NCBI GenBank assembly: GCA_947446635.1
Contig: CANFHF010000001.1
Coordinates: forward strand, 1 to 64,000
DNA: 64,000 nt
Direction: 5' to 3'
Origin: Flavobacteriaceae bacterium
GTDB taxonomy: Bacteria; Bacteroidota; Bacteroidia; Flavobacteriales; Flavobacteriaceae
Of the stretch, positions 41,905 through 52,760 are shown one piece after another. How positions within the stretch are numbered: position 1 is the stretch's first letter; every line of letters starts with the position of its first letter. A program made the translations under genes and the position numbers. Below the pieces are notes generated by a model. The model ran no database searches and was not told the origin of the DNA. It worked only from the letters and a program-made list of their open reading frames with translations.

Positions 41905-42348
41905 ATGGAAATTATACTTAAAAAAGACGTACAAAATTTAGGCTTTAAAGATGATGTGGTATCAGTAAAAAACGGTTACGGTCGTAACTTTTTAATCCCA
42001 CAAGGTCATGGACACTTGGCTACTCCTTCTGCAAAGAAAGTATTGGCTGAAAACCTAAAACAAAGAGCTCATAAAGAGGAAAAAGTGGTAAATGATGCGA
42101 AAGCTTTGGCTGAAACATTAAAAGCTTTGGAAATTAAAATTTTCGCGAAAGCAGGAGGTGAAAAACTTTTTGGTTCTATTACAAATATTGATATTGCTGA
42201 AGCCTTGGCTAAATCGGGTCAAGCAATCGAAAGAAAGTTTATTACTAGTGGTATTGTAAAACGTACTGGTAAATATGCTGCAAGTATCAGATTACACAGA
42301 GATGTTGTGATTGAATTACCTTACGAAATTGTTGCCGAAAAAGCATAA
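41905..42348 (+). CDS. rplI: Ribosomal protein bL9
   Basis: This 147-aa large-subunit protein begins MEIILKKDVQNLGFKDDVVSVKNGYGRNFLIPQG, which is the N-terminal rRNA-binding domain. A long connecting helix follows and then a C-terminal domain with FAKAGGEKLFGSITNIDIAEAL. Length and order are normal for the family (147-149 aa). It closes the ribosomal operon and is followed by a strong terminator 21 bases later. Confidence 0.96.
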   Translation: MEIILKKDVQNLGFKDDVVSVKNGYGRNFLIPQGHGHLATPSAKKVLAENLKQRAHKEEKVVNDAKALAETLKALEIKIFAKAGGEKLFGSITNIDIAEALAKSGQAIERKFITSGIVKRTGKYAASIRLHRDVVIELPYEIVAEKA

Positions 42349-42368
42349 TTTCTAAATTAATATAATTG

Positions 42369-42397
42369 AATCCCGATGAAAATCGGGATTTTTTTTT
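42369..42397 (+). terminator. Terminator of the rpsF-rpsR-rplI operon
   Basis: AATCCCGAT-gaaa-ATCGGGATT is a perfect 9-bp stem with a GNRA-type loop, followed by an unbroken run of T to 42397. Confidence 0.9.
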
Positions 42398-42402
42398 GAT
42401 AC

Positions 42403-42482
42403 CATTGCGAGGAATTAGCACCATCGCATCACTTTGAACAAATAATGAATGATAAATGAGATTGCTTCGTGCCTAGCAATGA
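42403..42482. repeat. Inverted REP-like element with copy 2 of the interspersed repeat
   Basis: The right part (42457-42482) matches the 26-base repeat at 10834-10859 at 25 of 26 positions. The left part (42403-42411, ATTGCGAGG) is its inverted, degenerate half, so the two halves can fold together. An in-frame upstream start at 42469 lies in the repeat and is not used for the following gene. Confidence 0.65.
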
Positions 42483-42489
42483 AAATACA

Positions 42490-42963
42490 ATGAAGTATAC
42501 AAGATTAACTAAAGAACAACTCGAAGAATTACACCAAGAATTTATTAATTTTCTTGCTACGCAAGCTATCGATAAGGCTGAATGGGATAAAATTAAAATT
42601 GAAAAACCAGAAGTTGCCGAACAAGAATTAGACGTTTTTTCTGATTTGGTTTGGGAAGGTGTTCTGGGTAGAGCCGAATATTTGGAACATTTTTCAAAAA
42701 ATCATATTTTCCTTTTTCAGTGTTTTGATGGTTATGTTCAATCTATTGTCTTGAAATCATTGGTTCCTGAAACTGATTTTCTGACTAAAGAAGGCTTGCA
42801 ATGGTTGAGTGATAATATGTTTACCGAAACCATCGAAATGAAAACAGGCAAAAAAGTATTTACCGAAGAAAGAAATGCTTCTATTTTTGGATTGATCCAA
42901 CAAGGCTCTTTTTTAAGTGACGGTCAATTATACAAACAAATAAATTCGATTATTGAATCGTAA
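42490..42963 (+). CDS. DUF6495-family protein
   Basis: This 157-aa soluble protein has the compact N-terminal MKYTRLTKEQLEELHQEFINFLA, then IDKAEWDKIK, VFSDLVWEGVLGRAEYLEHFSK, and WLSDNMFTETIEMKTGKKVF with FGLIQQGSFLSDGQLYKQI at the end. I recognise it as the Bacteroidota family annotated DUF6495, of unknown function, commonly found beside the ribosomal proteins and ligA. I start at 42490 because the upstream codons fall in a repeat. No enzyme motif is visible. Confidence 0.8.
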   Translation: MKYTRLTKEQLEELHQEFINFLATQAIDKAEWDKIKIEKPEVAEQELDVFSDLVWEGVLGRAEYLEHFSKNHIFLFQCFDGYVQSIVLKSLVPETDFLTKEGLQWLSDNMFTETIEMKTGKKVFTEERNASIFGLIQQGSFLSDGQLYKQINSIIES

Positions 42964-43021
42964 TTATACTGTTTTTTCTATTTAATTGGTTATTTTAGTG
43001 CTTTTTTTAAGACTAAAATAG

Positions 43022-45034
<2,013 letters not shown>

Positions 45035-45105
45035 AAATGAATCAGTCAAAGTTTATTTCCCTACTAAACTATGAATAAATGAAGCATCGTCACTATTATT
45101 GAGTG

Positions 45106-45486
45106 CTATAGCACTGCAATCATAGAGATTTCTATATTTACATTTTTTGGTAAACAAGTCACTTGGACCGTTTCGCGAGCTGGAGCAGTTTTTTCGTTGA
45201 AATAGGATCCATAAACGGTGTTGATAGTTCCGAAATCATCCATGTTTACAATAAATATGGTTGTTTTTACTACGTTTTCAAACGTCATCCCGGCAGCTTC
45301 CAAAACTGCTTTCATATTTTGCATAACCTGCTGAGTTTCATCTTTAATATTGGCGGTGATTAATTCACCCGTTTTTGGATGTATAGCAATTTGGCCGGAA
45401 GTATAAAGCGTATTTCCTTTTAGGATAGCTTGATTATAAGGTCCTATAGGTGCTGGAGCATTGTCGGTAAAAATTATTTTTTTCAT
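45106..45486 (-). CDS. ridA: RidA-family reactive-intermediate deaminase
   Basis: This 126-aa protein removes toxic enamine or imine intermediates made by PLP enzymes. It has the family signatures PIGPYNQAILKGNTLYTSGQIAIHP, MKAVLEAAGMTFENVVKTTIFI and the active-site arginine in APARETVQVTCLPKNVNIEI. A trimer with an active site between subunits is expected. It is alone, between ligA on the other strand and lptD. Confidence 0.92.
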   Translation of the reverse strand: MKKIIFTDNAPAPIGPYNQAILKGNTLYTSGQIAIHPKTGELITANIKDETQQVMQNMKAVLEAAGMTFENVVKTTIFIVNMDDFGTINTVYGSYFNEKTAPARETVQVTCLPKNVNIEISMIAVL

Positions 45487-45537
45487 AAAACTATGTTTGA
45501 GATTTTTATGACTTTAAATTCCAATTAAATAAAAATA

Positions 45538-48324
45538 CTATCTAGTGGAAGTACTTCGTTTATCCCATTTTATATCACTCAATACACCCGATTTTATCCC
45601 GATGAAAAAGCTCCAGTTGGCATTGTTTCCAAATGGCATCCAATTAAAATCCATTCTCCAGCTTAATAAATCTCTTTCAAAACGAAGTTGTGTGAAGGTA
45701 ACGCCTTTTTGTACAAAATCATACCCTGTAGAAATTCCCGTTTTCCATTTAGGGGTTAAATCGGCATTGGCTGAAATCATTAGAGAATTTCCAACAATTT
45801 GTTTTTCTCTATTGTTATTTCCATAAGTTAGTGAATAGGCAAATGTCATATCCCATGGTAATTTGGAGCTAAAAAACTCTGAAATCTTGTCTTCACCTTC
45901 ACCTTCATCTTCACTTCCATCAAATTGGCTTTTTCTGCGATCGCTTAATTCAGTATTCGTTCCGAACAAGTCATCTTCTCGTCCACCATTTCTTTTTCCT
46001 TGATTGTTTTTGTCTTTCTTATTTCCCTCATCCTTTTTGCTTGAAAGAGAATAGTTCAAAGTCATATTAGCACTTGTCATTCTAAATAAACTGCCACCAT
46101 TATCAATATTAAAAATATTAATTCGTTTGCCGGAATTATCGATAGCATAAGGGTCTAAGGTGGTTCCGAAATTCATATTCATTTTATTGTTGAAAAACTG
46201 TGTTCCCCCACTTACTCTTACTGGCGACCACTTTAGAGAAGTAATTCCGTCAGCATCAATGTCATAACTTGTGGAAAGGTTTAAGTTGTTAAGAAGCATG
46301 ATTTTTTTAGCTTCGGTCTTAGTGCTATCCTTGTCAGTCACTTTTGCTTCAAAAGTGTTGCTTAAATCAAATCCAAGTGTGTTCGAATTACTCTTTCCAG
46401 GCGCTCCAAAAATTCCGTTTTCAAAACGAGAATATTCTTTTGTCATTGTGCCGCTAGCATCAGAGGCGTAAGTGTCGTAGTACTTGTCAAAACTTGGTGA
46501 ATATCCATAAGAAATAGACGGTCGCATTACGTGTCTAATGGATTTAATTTTTTTGTTTTCACCAAAATTAAATGTTCCATAAATTGTGGTTCCTATACTG
46601 GAGGAAAAGGAATAGGTTCTGTAAGCGTCAAAACCATTTACGATATCATCAACAACTTTGCCTTGGACCACATCATAATTTCTTGAGATGGTTTTTAAAT
46701 ACCAAACTTCCTTATAATTTGCAGAAGTCGAGGCACTGAAATACTTGAACAATTTAAAATTCGTACTCAACGGAATAGTATGCTCCATGCCAATTTTAGC
46801 ATCTTTAAACATTTCCGGTTTAAAGAATAATGAATCTTTGGTGGTAAAACTATTTCTGGCATTTAAATTATATTGTAAATTTATATTTTTGAAAAATCCT
46901 TTTTTAATTCCATCTTTTCCAACAAAAGGATAAATCCGGTCTACACTTGCCTGAAGAGTGGGTAATGTCATATTAATTTCCTCGGTTTGGGTGTTTTGAG
47001 AATGTGTCGCAGTCAAAGACATTCTGACTTGAGGTACCGAGTTAAATGTTTTGGAATAGGAAACCGAAGAGCTTAAAGTATTATTTAGATTAGAACCAAT
47101 ATTAGCTTGATTTATAGATTGTTTAAAATACTTACTGCTTCCAAGATTTACCGAAGCAGAAAAACTTGAATTAGGGTTTGATTTAGAATCTTTGGAATGC
47201 GACCATTGAATATTGTAAATGTTTTGTTTTGAATAATCAGGATAGCCTCTTTCACTATTAATCAAATTTTCAAATCTAAAATTTAAATTACCTCTATAGC
47301 GATATCTTTTTGCATAGGATGATTCAAAACGCATTCCATAGCTCCCATTGGTATAATAATCACCGGAAACAGTCAAATCATAATGGTCATCAAGTGCAAA
47401 ATAATACCCTCCGTTTTGTAATGAAAAACCTCGATTATTAGAATCATTGTAACTGGGTAGAATTACCCCTGAAATACTGGTTTCTTTACTCATTGGAAAA
47501 AAAGCAAAAGGCAATGCTAGAGGAGTAGGGACGTCGGCAATAACCATATTAGTCAGGCCGGTTATTACTTTCTTGCCGGGGATAAATTTCACTTTGCTGG
47601 TTCGAAAGTAATATTCTGGATGATCTATATTTTTGGAAGTAGTAAAGCGAGCGCCTTTCAAGAAATAAACTGAATCATTTTCCTTTTTTGTGATGGCTGC
47701 CTTTACTTTAAATTCACCTTGATCTGTCCTTGAATTCCAAATTAATGCTTTTTTTGTTTTGAAATTAAACCGAATGGAATCGGGTTCTATTACATTTGCT
47801 CCTTGTTTAAAACTCGGATATTGTGTATAACTTCCAGTAGAATCCTTAATTCTACCCGCATACACTTCGTTTTTATCGTAATCCATTACAATAATTCCCG
47901 ACTTTAGTTCTACATCCTGATAATACAATTCGGCTTTATCATATAAGGTAATGCGTTTTTTATTTTGCTCAATTTTGGCGTAATTTTCAGCCTTATATTT
48001 TACCTTACCCTCAAGAAATGTCTTTTTGGTTTTGATACTATCAATTTTAATAGTGTCTGATTTTTTTTTTATATTAAAAATGGATTTTTCGGAAGTATCA
48101 ATACTGTTTTTAGTGTTATTTGTTTGGTTTTTAGAAGGTATAGTTGCTTGTTTTCTAATTATATCTTGAGAATATAAATTACAAGATCCTATTGTTAGGA
48201 AAATTGATAATAAAACGATATTAAATAAGTTTGTATGCAAAGGTTTAAATGCTATTTTTGTAAAATTATGGGTTGTATTTTCAAGTGTCAAACTTACATA
48301 TAAATTTTTGTCAAAAATAATCAA
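45538..48324 (-). CDS. lptD: Outer-membrane LPS assembly protein, LptD-like
   Basis: This 928-aa protein has an N-terminal signal peptide (FNIVLLSIFLTIGSCNLYSQ), then a small beta-jellyroll of LptA/OstA type (KVKYKAENYAKIEQNKKRITLYDKAELYYQDVELKSG). The long C-terminal part is a beta-barrel of alternating aromatic strands, such as YPDYSKQNIYNIQWSH, which inserts LPS into the outer leaflet. Length and layout match Bacteroidota LptD. The annotated ATG is a doubtful start: TATTTTTG, a candidate -7 box, overlaps it (48319-48312 on the minus strand), so the TTG at 48291 is possible. The gene is divergent from the amidase gene, and the start regions share promoter DNA. Confidence 0.85.
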   Translation of the reverse strand: MIIFDKNLYVSLTLENTTHNFTKIAFKPLHTNLFNIVLLSIFLTIGSCNLYSQDIIRKQATIPSKNQTNNTKNSIDTSEKSIFNIKKKSDTIKIDSIKTKKTFLEGKVKYKAENYAKIEQNKKRITLYDKAELYYQDVELKSGIIVMDYDKNEVYAGRIKDSTGSYTQYPSFKQGANVIEPDSIRFNFKTKKALIWNSRTDQGEFKVKAAITKKENDSVYFLKGARFTTSKNIDHPEYYFRTSKVKFIPGKKVITGLTNMVIADVPTPLALPFAFFPMSKETSISGVILPSYNDSNNRGFSLQNGGYYFALDDHYDLTVSGDYYTNGSYGMRFESSYAKRYRYRGNLNFRFENLINSERGYPDYSKQNIYNIQWSHSKDSKSNPNSSFSASVNLGSSKYFKQSINQANIGSNLNNTLSSSVSYSKTFNSVPQVRMSLTATHSQNTQTEEINMTLPTLQASVDRIYPFVGKDGIKKGFFKNINLQYNLNARNSFTTKDSLFFKPEMFKDAKIGMEHTIPLSTNFKLFKYFSASTSANYKEVWYLKTISRNYDVVQGKVVDDIVNGFDAYRTYSFSSSIGTTIYGTFNFGENKKIKSIRHVMRPSISYGYSPSFDKYYDTYASDASGTMTKEYSRFENGIFGAPGKSNSNTLGFDLSNTFEAKVTDKDSTKTEAKKIMLLNNLNLSTSYDIDADGITSLKWSPVRVSGGTQFFNNKMNMNFGTTLDPYAIDNSGKRINIFNIDNGGSLFRMTSANMTLNYSLSSKKDEGNKKDKNNQGKRNGGREDDLFGTNTELSDRRKSQFDGSEDEGEGEDKISEFFSSKLPWDMTFAYSLTYGNNNREKQIVGNSLMISANADLTPKWKTGISTGYDFVQKGVTFTQLRFERDLLSWRMDFNWMPFGNNANWSFFIGIKSGVLSDIKWDKRSTSTR
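48230..48260 (+). promoter_or_regulatory. Candidate promoter for the amidase-MCE operon
   Basis: TTTG (48230-48233), 19 bases, then TATTTTTG (48253-48260), which predicts a start near 48265 and a leader of about 110 bases. It lies inside the N-terminal coding region of lptD. The match is exact but unproven. Confidence 0.45.
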
Positions 48325-48374
48325 TTAATAAATTTATAACTGTAGTAATTTAATTATAATTAACTTTAAGATTT

Positions 48375-49541
48375 ATGTATATCATTAGTAAAACCAAACT
48401 AATATTCCTCCCACTGTTGTTAGTAGTTTTCTCCTTTAGTTTTGGCCAATCCAATGCTTTTAAAGTAACTTTAGATGCGGGTCATGGGGCACATGATTTT
48501 GGTGCAGTTTACAATGGTCATGTCGAAAAGAATATTGCCTTAGCCATTGTACTTAAGGTGGGTAAAATACTAGAAGATAATCCTAAAATGGATGTTATTT
48601 ATACTCGAAAAACAGATGTTTTTATAGATTTAATTGAAAGAGCTAATATTGCGAATCGTGCTGACGCCAATATTTTCGTTTCTATTCACTGTAATGCCAA
48701 TAAAAATACTGTAGCAGACGGAACAGAAACTTATGTTATGGGGATGACTAAAGTCGCTTCAAACCTTGAAGCTGCTAAAAAAGAGAACTCGGTTATAACT
48801 TTAGAAAAAGACTACAAACAAAAATATGAAGGTTTTGATCCCAATTCTCCTGAAACGATGATAGGAATGACCTTGATGCAGGAAGAATATTTGGATAACA
48901 GTATTTCGATGGCAAGCAAGGTAGAGGAAGAATTTGCTGCCTTGGGTAAAAAAATTAGACAAGGAGGGGTAAAACAAGCTCCTTATATGGTACTCCATAA
49001 AGCCTATATGCCAAGAATATTAATAGAAACTGGATTTATATCGAATCCAATAGAAGGTAATATTCTAGATTCTGAAGAAGGTCAGGACGATATAGCTAAT
49101 GCTATAGCCAATGCTATTATTAGTTACAAAAAAGAATACTTTGGTAATGGAAATTTAGATAGTGATTATGACAAACCCTCTAGAAAAATAATTGAAAAAC
49201 CCTTAAAGGACACTACCACTTCCGTAAAACAACAATTGATGGATGTGCCTGTGACCAAAAAATCAGCAGTAAATCAGGTTATGGCGGATGGAGTCATTTT
49301 TAAGGTGCAGCTTTCAGCAAGTAGCAACAAAGTAGAATTGGATTCTAAAAATTTTAAAGGATTGAAAAATATCTCAAGTTCCCAAACAAAGAATCTATAC
49401 AAATATATGTATGGTGAAACTTCCAATTATGAAGAAGGAAAAAAATTATTGCAGGAGGCAAAATCAAAAGGGTACAAATCCGCTTATTTAATTGCCTTTA
49501 AAGACGGAAAAAGCATTAGTGTTCAAGACGCCCTTAAGTAG
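48375..49541 (+). CDS. N-acetylmuramoyl-L-alanine amidase (AmiC-type) with C-terminal SPOR-like domain
   Basis: This 388-aa enzyme cuts the bond between MurNAc and the stem peptide during cell division. A signal peptide (to about residue 24) precedes the Amidase_3 domain with zinc ligands in LDAGHGAHDFGA, EKNIALA and SIHCNANKN, and the catalytic glutamate in ILIETGFISN. The C-terminal 80 residues, starting VIFKVQLSASSNKV, look like a SPOR domain that binds denuded glycan at the septum. The following MCE gene starts 53 bases later. The ATG at 48375 gives a normal signal peptide. Confidence 0.88.
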   Translation: MYIISKTKLIFLPLLLVVFSFSFGQSNAFKVTLDAGHGAHDFGAVYNGHVEKNIALAIVLKVGKILEDNPKMDVIYTRKTDVFIDLIERANIANRADANIFVSIHCNANKNTVADGTETYVMGMTKVASNLEAAKKENSVITLEKDYKQKYEGFDPNSPETMIGMTLMQEEYLDNSISMASKVEEEFAALGKKIRQGGVKQAPYMVLHKAYMPRILIETGFISNPIEGNILDSEEGQDDIANAIANAIISYKKEYFGNGNLDSDYDKPSRKIIEKPLKDTTTSVKQQLMDVPVTKKSAVNQVMADGVIFKVQLSASSNKVELDSKNFKGLKNISSSQTKNLYKYMYGETSNYEEGKKLLQEAKSKGYKSAYLIAFKDGKSISVQDALK

Positions 49542-49594
49542 TATTAATGATAAGTTTGATTATTTTATATTAAATTTGTACAAACATTTGAATT

Positions 49595-50560
49595 TTGAAA
49601 TTAACACGAGAAATTAAAACAGCATTATTGGTCATTTTTACTATTTTGCTATTTATTTGGGGGTATAGTTTTCTTAAAGGAAAAGACCTTTTTACGGATT
49701 ATAAAACATTCTATGTAGAGTATGACAATGTAGAGGGATTAGCTTCTTCAGCCCCAGTAACTTTGAATGGACTAAATATTGGTAAAGTTAGTAGCATCAC
49801 TTTAGACGAAAATACAGGAAAATTACTGGTAGAATTACAATTAAATACGGACTTTCCTATTTCTAAATCTAGCGTAGCCTCAATTTACGAGCCTGGTTTT
49901 ATAGCTGGTAAACAAATTGCAATTTATCCTAATTTTAGTGATAAAACGTTGGCTGTTGATGGTCAGAAACTACAAGGGGTTACTAAATTAGGACTAACTG
50001 CCTCTCTAGGTGAAAAATTAGAGCCTCTCCAATCCAAAATAGAAAAGTTAATGCTTAACGCCGATAACTTAATATCGGGTTTAAATAATGTATTAGACAA
50101 AAAAGGACAAGAAAATTTAAAAATCAGTTTATCTGAATTAAGTAAATCTATTATAGAATTTCACAAAGCATCATCAAGTTTAAATACCATTTTGGACGAT
50201 AATAAAGTTCAAATTAAAGGAGTAGTCTCCAACTTCAATAAGGTGTCAAATGATTTTTCCAAGATTTCAGATTCATTGAATAAGGCCGATTTAGGAAAAA
50301 CTGCTAAAATTTTACAAAAAACATTAGCCGATGTTGATGATATAATGGCTAATCTTCAAGGAGGAAAAGGCACTATGGGTAAAATGCTGAATGACGAAGT
50401 TTTGTATAATAATTTAGGAAAAACTACAAAAGAACTCGAATTGTTATTGCAAGATGTGAGACGTTATCCGACTAGATACATAAATGTTTCCCTTTTTGGA
50501 AAGAAAAATAAACCCTATGTTTCCCCTATAAAGGATTCTGTCTCAAAAGTTAAAAAATAG
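49595..50560 (+). CDS. MlaD-family (MCE) protein, second copy
   Basis: This 321-aa protein has an N-terminal membrane anchor (about residues 8-25) and then an MCE domain with VEYDNVEGLASSAPVTLNGLNIGKV and YEPGFIAGKQIAIYPNFS. A long helical region follows, ending in GKGTMGKMLNDEVLYNNL, like the other MlaD at 21072. It starts with TTG. There is no permease or ATPase next to it, so it may use MlaEF from the other locus or work alone; the link with an amidase and Fe-S proteins is common in flavobacteria but not explained. Confidence 0.85.
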   Translation: MKLTREIKTALLVIFTILLFIWGYSFLKGKDLFTDYKTFYVEYDNVEGLASSAPVTLNGLNIGKVSSITLDENTGKLLVELQLNTDFPISKSSVASIYEPGFIAGKQIAIYPNFSDKTLAVDGQKLQGVTKLGLTASLGEKLEPLQSKIEKLMLNADNLISGLNNVLDKKGQENLKISLSELSKSIIEFHKASSSLNTILDDNKVQIKGVVSNFNKVSNDFSKISDSLNKADLGKTAKILQKTLADVDDIMANLQGGKGTMGKMLNDEVLYNNLGKTTKELELLLQDVRRYPTRYINVSLFGKKNKPYVSPIKDSVSKVKK

Positions 50561-50562
50561 TC

Positions 50563-51900
50563 ATGATGAGTTATCTGTATAACATATTATTTGCTATTGT
50601 ACTTCTTTTAGGATTAGGTTATTTTTATTCCAATATTAAAAAAATCATTCGGAATATAAATCTCGGCACTGCCATAAATCGAAAAGACAATCCTAAATCC
50701 AGATGGAAAAATATGGCATTGATTGCTCTTGGGCAATCCAAAATGATCCGAAGACCTATTACTGGGGTTCTTCATATTATTGTCTATGTAGGATTTATAA
50801 TCATTAATATAGAGTTATTAGAAATCATTATTGATGGGTTATTTGGTACCCATAGAGTTTTTTCATTTTTAGGAATTACGTATGATATACTCATTGCTTC
50901 TTTTGAAATATTGGCAGTGTTGGTTTTACTAGCTGTGTTTGCTTTTTGGACAAGGAGAAATATTATAAAACTCAAACGGTTTGCCAGCATAGATTTGAAT
51001 GGTTCACCTCGAAAAGATGCGAATTATATTTTGTACTTTGAAGTAGTATTGATGACATTATTTTTGTTGATGAACGCTTCTGATTTCCATTTACAAAACA
51101 TTCCTGGAGGCTATTCCCATTTTATAAAAGCGGGATATTTTCCTGTCAGTCAATTCATCGAGCCTCTGTTTAATTCCTATTCGAATGAAATGGTGATGAT
51201 TCTTTCGGAAATATTTTGGTGGTTACACATTATTGGAATTTTGATTTTTATGAATTATTTGTATTTTTCAAAACATCTACACATTCTATTGGCTTTTCCT
51301 AACACTTTTTTTGCTGATTTAAAATCAAAAGGGCAATTTGATAATTTGGAATCAGTTACCAATGAGGTGAAAATTATGATGGATCCAAACGCTGATCCCT
51401 ATACTGCAGCACCCGTAACTGAAAATACTCCTCCAAGTAAATTTGGAGCAAGCGATATTCATGATTTAAACTGGATTCAATTATTAAATGCTTATACCTG
51501 CACTGAATGTGGTCGATGTACTTCAGCGTGTCCTGCTAATATCACAGGCAAAAAATTATCTCCACGTAAAATCATGATGGATACCAGAGATCGTATCGAA
51601 GAAGTGGGAAGAAATATTGATGCCAATAATGGTGTTTTTATTCCAGATAATAAAGCATTGTTAAACGATTACATCACCCCTGAAGAATTATGGGCATGCA
51701 CTTCTTGTAATGCTTGCGTCGAGGAATGTCCAGTTAACATCAGTCCGCTTTCCATTATTATAGACATGCGTCGCTATCTGGTAATGGAACAAAGTGCCGC
51801 ACCAATGGCACTCAATACAATGATGACTAATATAGAAAATAATGGTGCGCCATGGCAATACAATCAGCAAGACCGATTGAATTGGAAAAACGAAAACTAA
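50563..51900 (+). CDS. Membrane-bound 4Fe-4S dicluster protein (HdrD/NarI-like)
   Basis: This 445-aa protein has about five to six membrane segments in the first 250 residues. A cytoplasmic domain with two 4Fe-4S clusters follows: CTECGRCTSACPANITGKKL and CTSCNACVEECPVNISPLSI. The fusion of a cytochrome-b-like membrane part with a ferredoxin part resembles the HdrE-HdrD or NarI-linked Fe-S units that pass electrons to or from quinones. The next gene encodes a CCG-domain protein that could complete an HdrB-like or LutA-like pair. Its real electron donor and acceptor are unknown. It starts 2 bases after the MCE gene. Confidence 0.8.
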   Translation: MMSYLYNILFAIVLLLGLGYFYSNIKKIIRNINLGTAINRKDNPKSRWKNMALIALGQSKMIRRPITGVLHIIVYVGFIIINIELLEIIIDGLFGTHRVFSFLGITYDILIASFEILAVLVLLAVFAFWTRRNIIKLKRFASIDLNGSPRKDANYILYFEVVLMTLFLLMNASDFHLQNIPGGYSHFIKAGYFPVSQFIEPLFNSYSNEMVMILSEIFWWLHIIGILIFMNYLYFSKHLHILLAFPNTFFADLKSKGQFDNLESVTNEVKIMMDPNADPYTAAPVTENTPPSKFGASDIHDLNWIQLLNAYTCTECGRCTSACPANITGKKLSPRKIMMDTRDRIEEVGRNIDANNGVFIPDNKALLNDYITPEELWACTSCNACVEECPVNISPLSIIIDMRRYLVMEQSAAPMALNTMMTNIENNGAPWQYNQQDRLNWKNEN

Positions 51901-51944
51901 ATACAGTATACGTCTAAAATGTTTATCCATAGCAATAAAAAATC

Positions 51945-52736
51945 ATGTCAGAAAATTTAATAGTGCCCACAATGGCCGAAATGCTGGCTAAAGGCGAGCA
52001 ACCGGAAGTTTTATTTTGGGTTGGTTGTGCCGGAAGTTTTGACGACAGAGTAAAAAAAATCACCAAGGCATTTGTACGAATTTTAAATCGTTCAAAAGTT
52101 TCTTTTGCAGTTCTTGGAACAGAAGAAAGTTGTACAGGAGATCCAGCTAAACGTGCCGGAAACGAGTTTTTGTTTCAAATGCAAGCGATGATGAATATTG
52201 AGGTTTTGAACGCTTATGAAACCAAAAAAATAGTTACTGCCTGTCCACATTGTTTTAATACCTTGAAAAATGAATATCCTGAATTGGGCGGTGAATATGA
52301 AGTTGTTCATCACACCGAATTCCTAAAATCCTTGCTTGACGATGGAAGATTAACCATTGAAGGCGGTCAATTTAAAGGAAAGCGAATTACTTTTCATGAT
52401 CCGTGTTACTTAGGCAGAGCTAACAATGTTTATGAAGCCCCTCGAGATTTAATTCAAAAATTGGATGCCGAATTGGTCGAAATGAAACGTTCTAAAATAA
52501 ATGGACTATGTTGTGGTGCTGGAGGTGCTCAAATGTTTAAAGATGCCGAACCTGGAAATAAAGAAATAAACATTGAAAGAACTGAAGAGGCATTGGAAAT
52601 TGCTCCAGATATTATCGCTGCGGGTTGTCCATTTTGTAATACTATGATGACTGACGGTATAAAAAATAAAGAAAAAGAAGGGGATGTAAAAGTGATGGAT
52701 ATCGCGGAACTCATCGCTAACGCTCAGGACTTATAG
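51945..52736 (+). CDS. CCG-domain Fe-S protein (HdrB/LutA-like)
   Basis: This 263-aa protein has two cysteine-rich CCG domains. The visible cysteines include WVGCAGSFD and ESCTGDPAKRAG in the first, and CPHCFNTLKNEYPE, DPCYLGRANNVYE, LCCGAGGAQMF and CPFCNTMM in the second. The arrangement matches the subunit that binds a non-cubane Fe-S cluster in heterodisulfide reductase or the LutA subunit of lactate oxidation. Following the dicluster protein by 44 bases, it probably forms a complex with it. The substrate is not known. Confidence 0.82.
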   Translation: MSENLIVPTMAEMLAKGEQPEVLFWVGCAGSFDDRVKKITKAFVRILNRSKVSFAVLGTEESCTGDPAKRAGNEFLFQMQAMMNIEVLNAYETKKIVTACPHCFNTLKNEYPELGGEYEVVHHTEFLKSLLDDGRLTIEGGQFKGKRITFHDPCYLGRANNVYEAPRDLIQKLDAELVEMKRSKINGLCCGAGGAQMFKDAEPGNKEINIERTEEALEIAPDIIAAGCPFCNTMMTDGIKNKEKEGDVKVMDIAELIANAQDL

Positions 52737-52760
52737 ATTTTTATTTTTTTAATTGCTATC

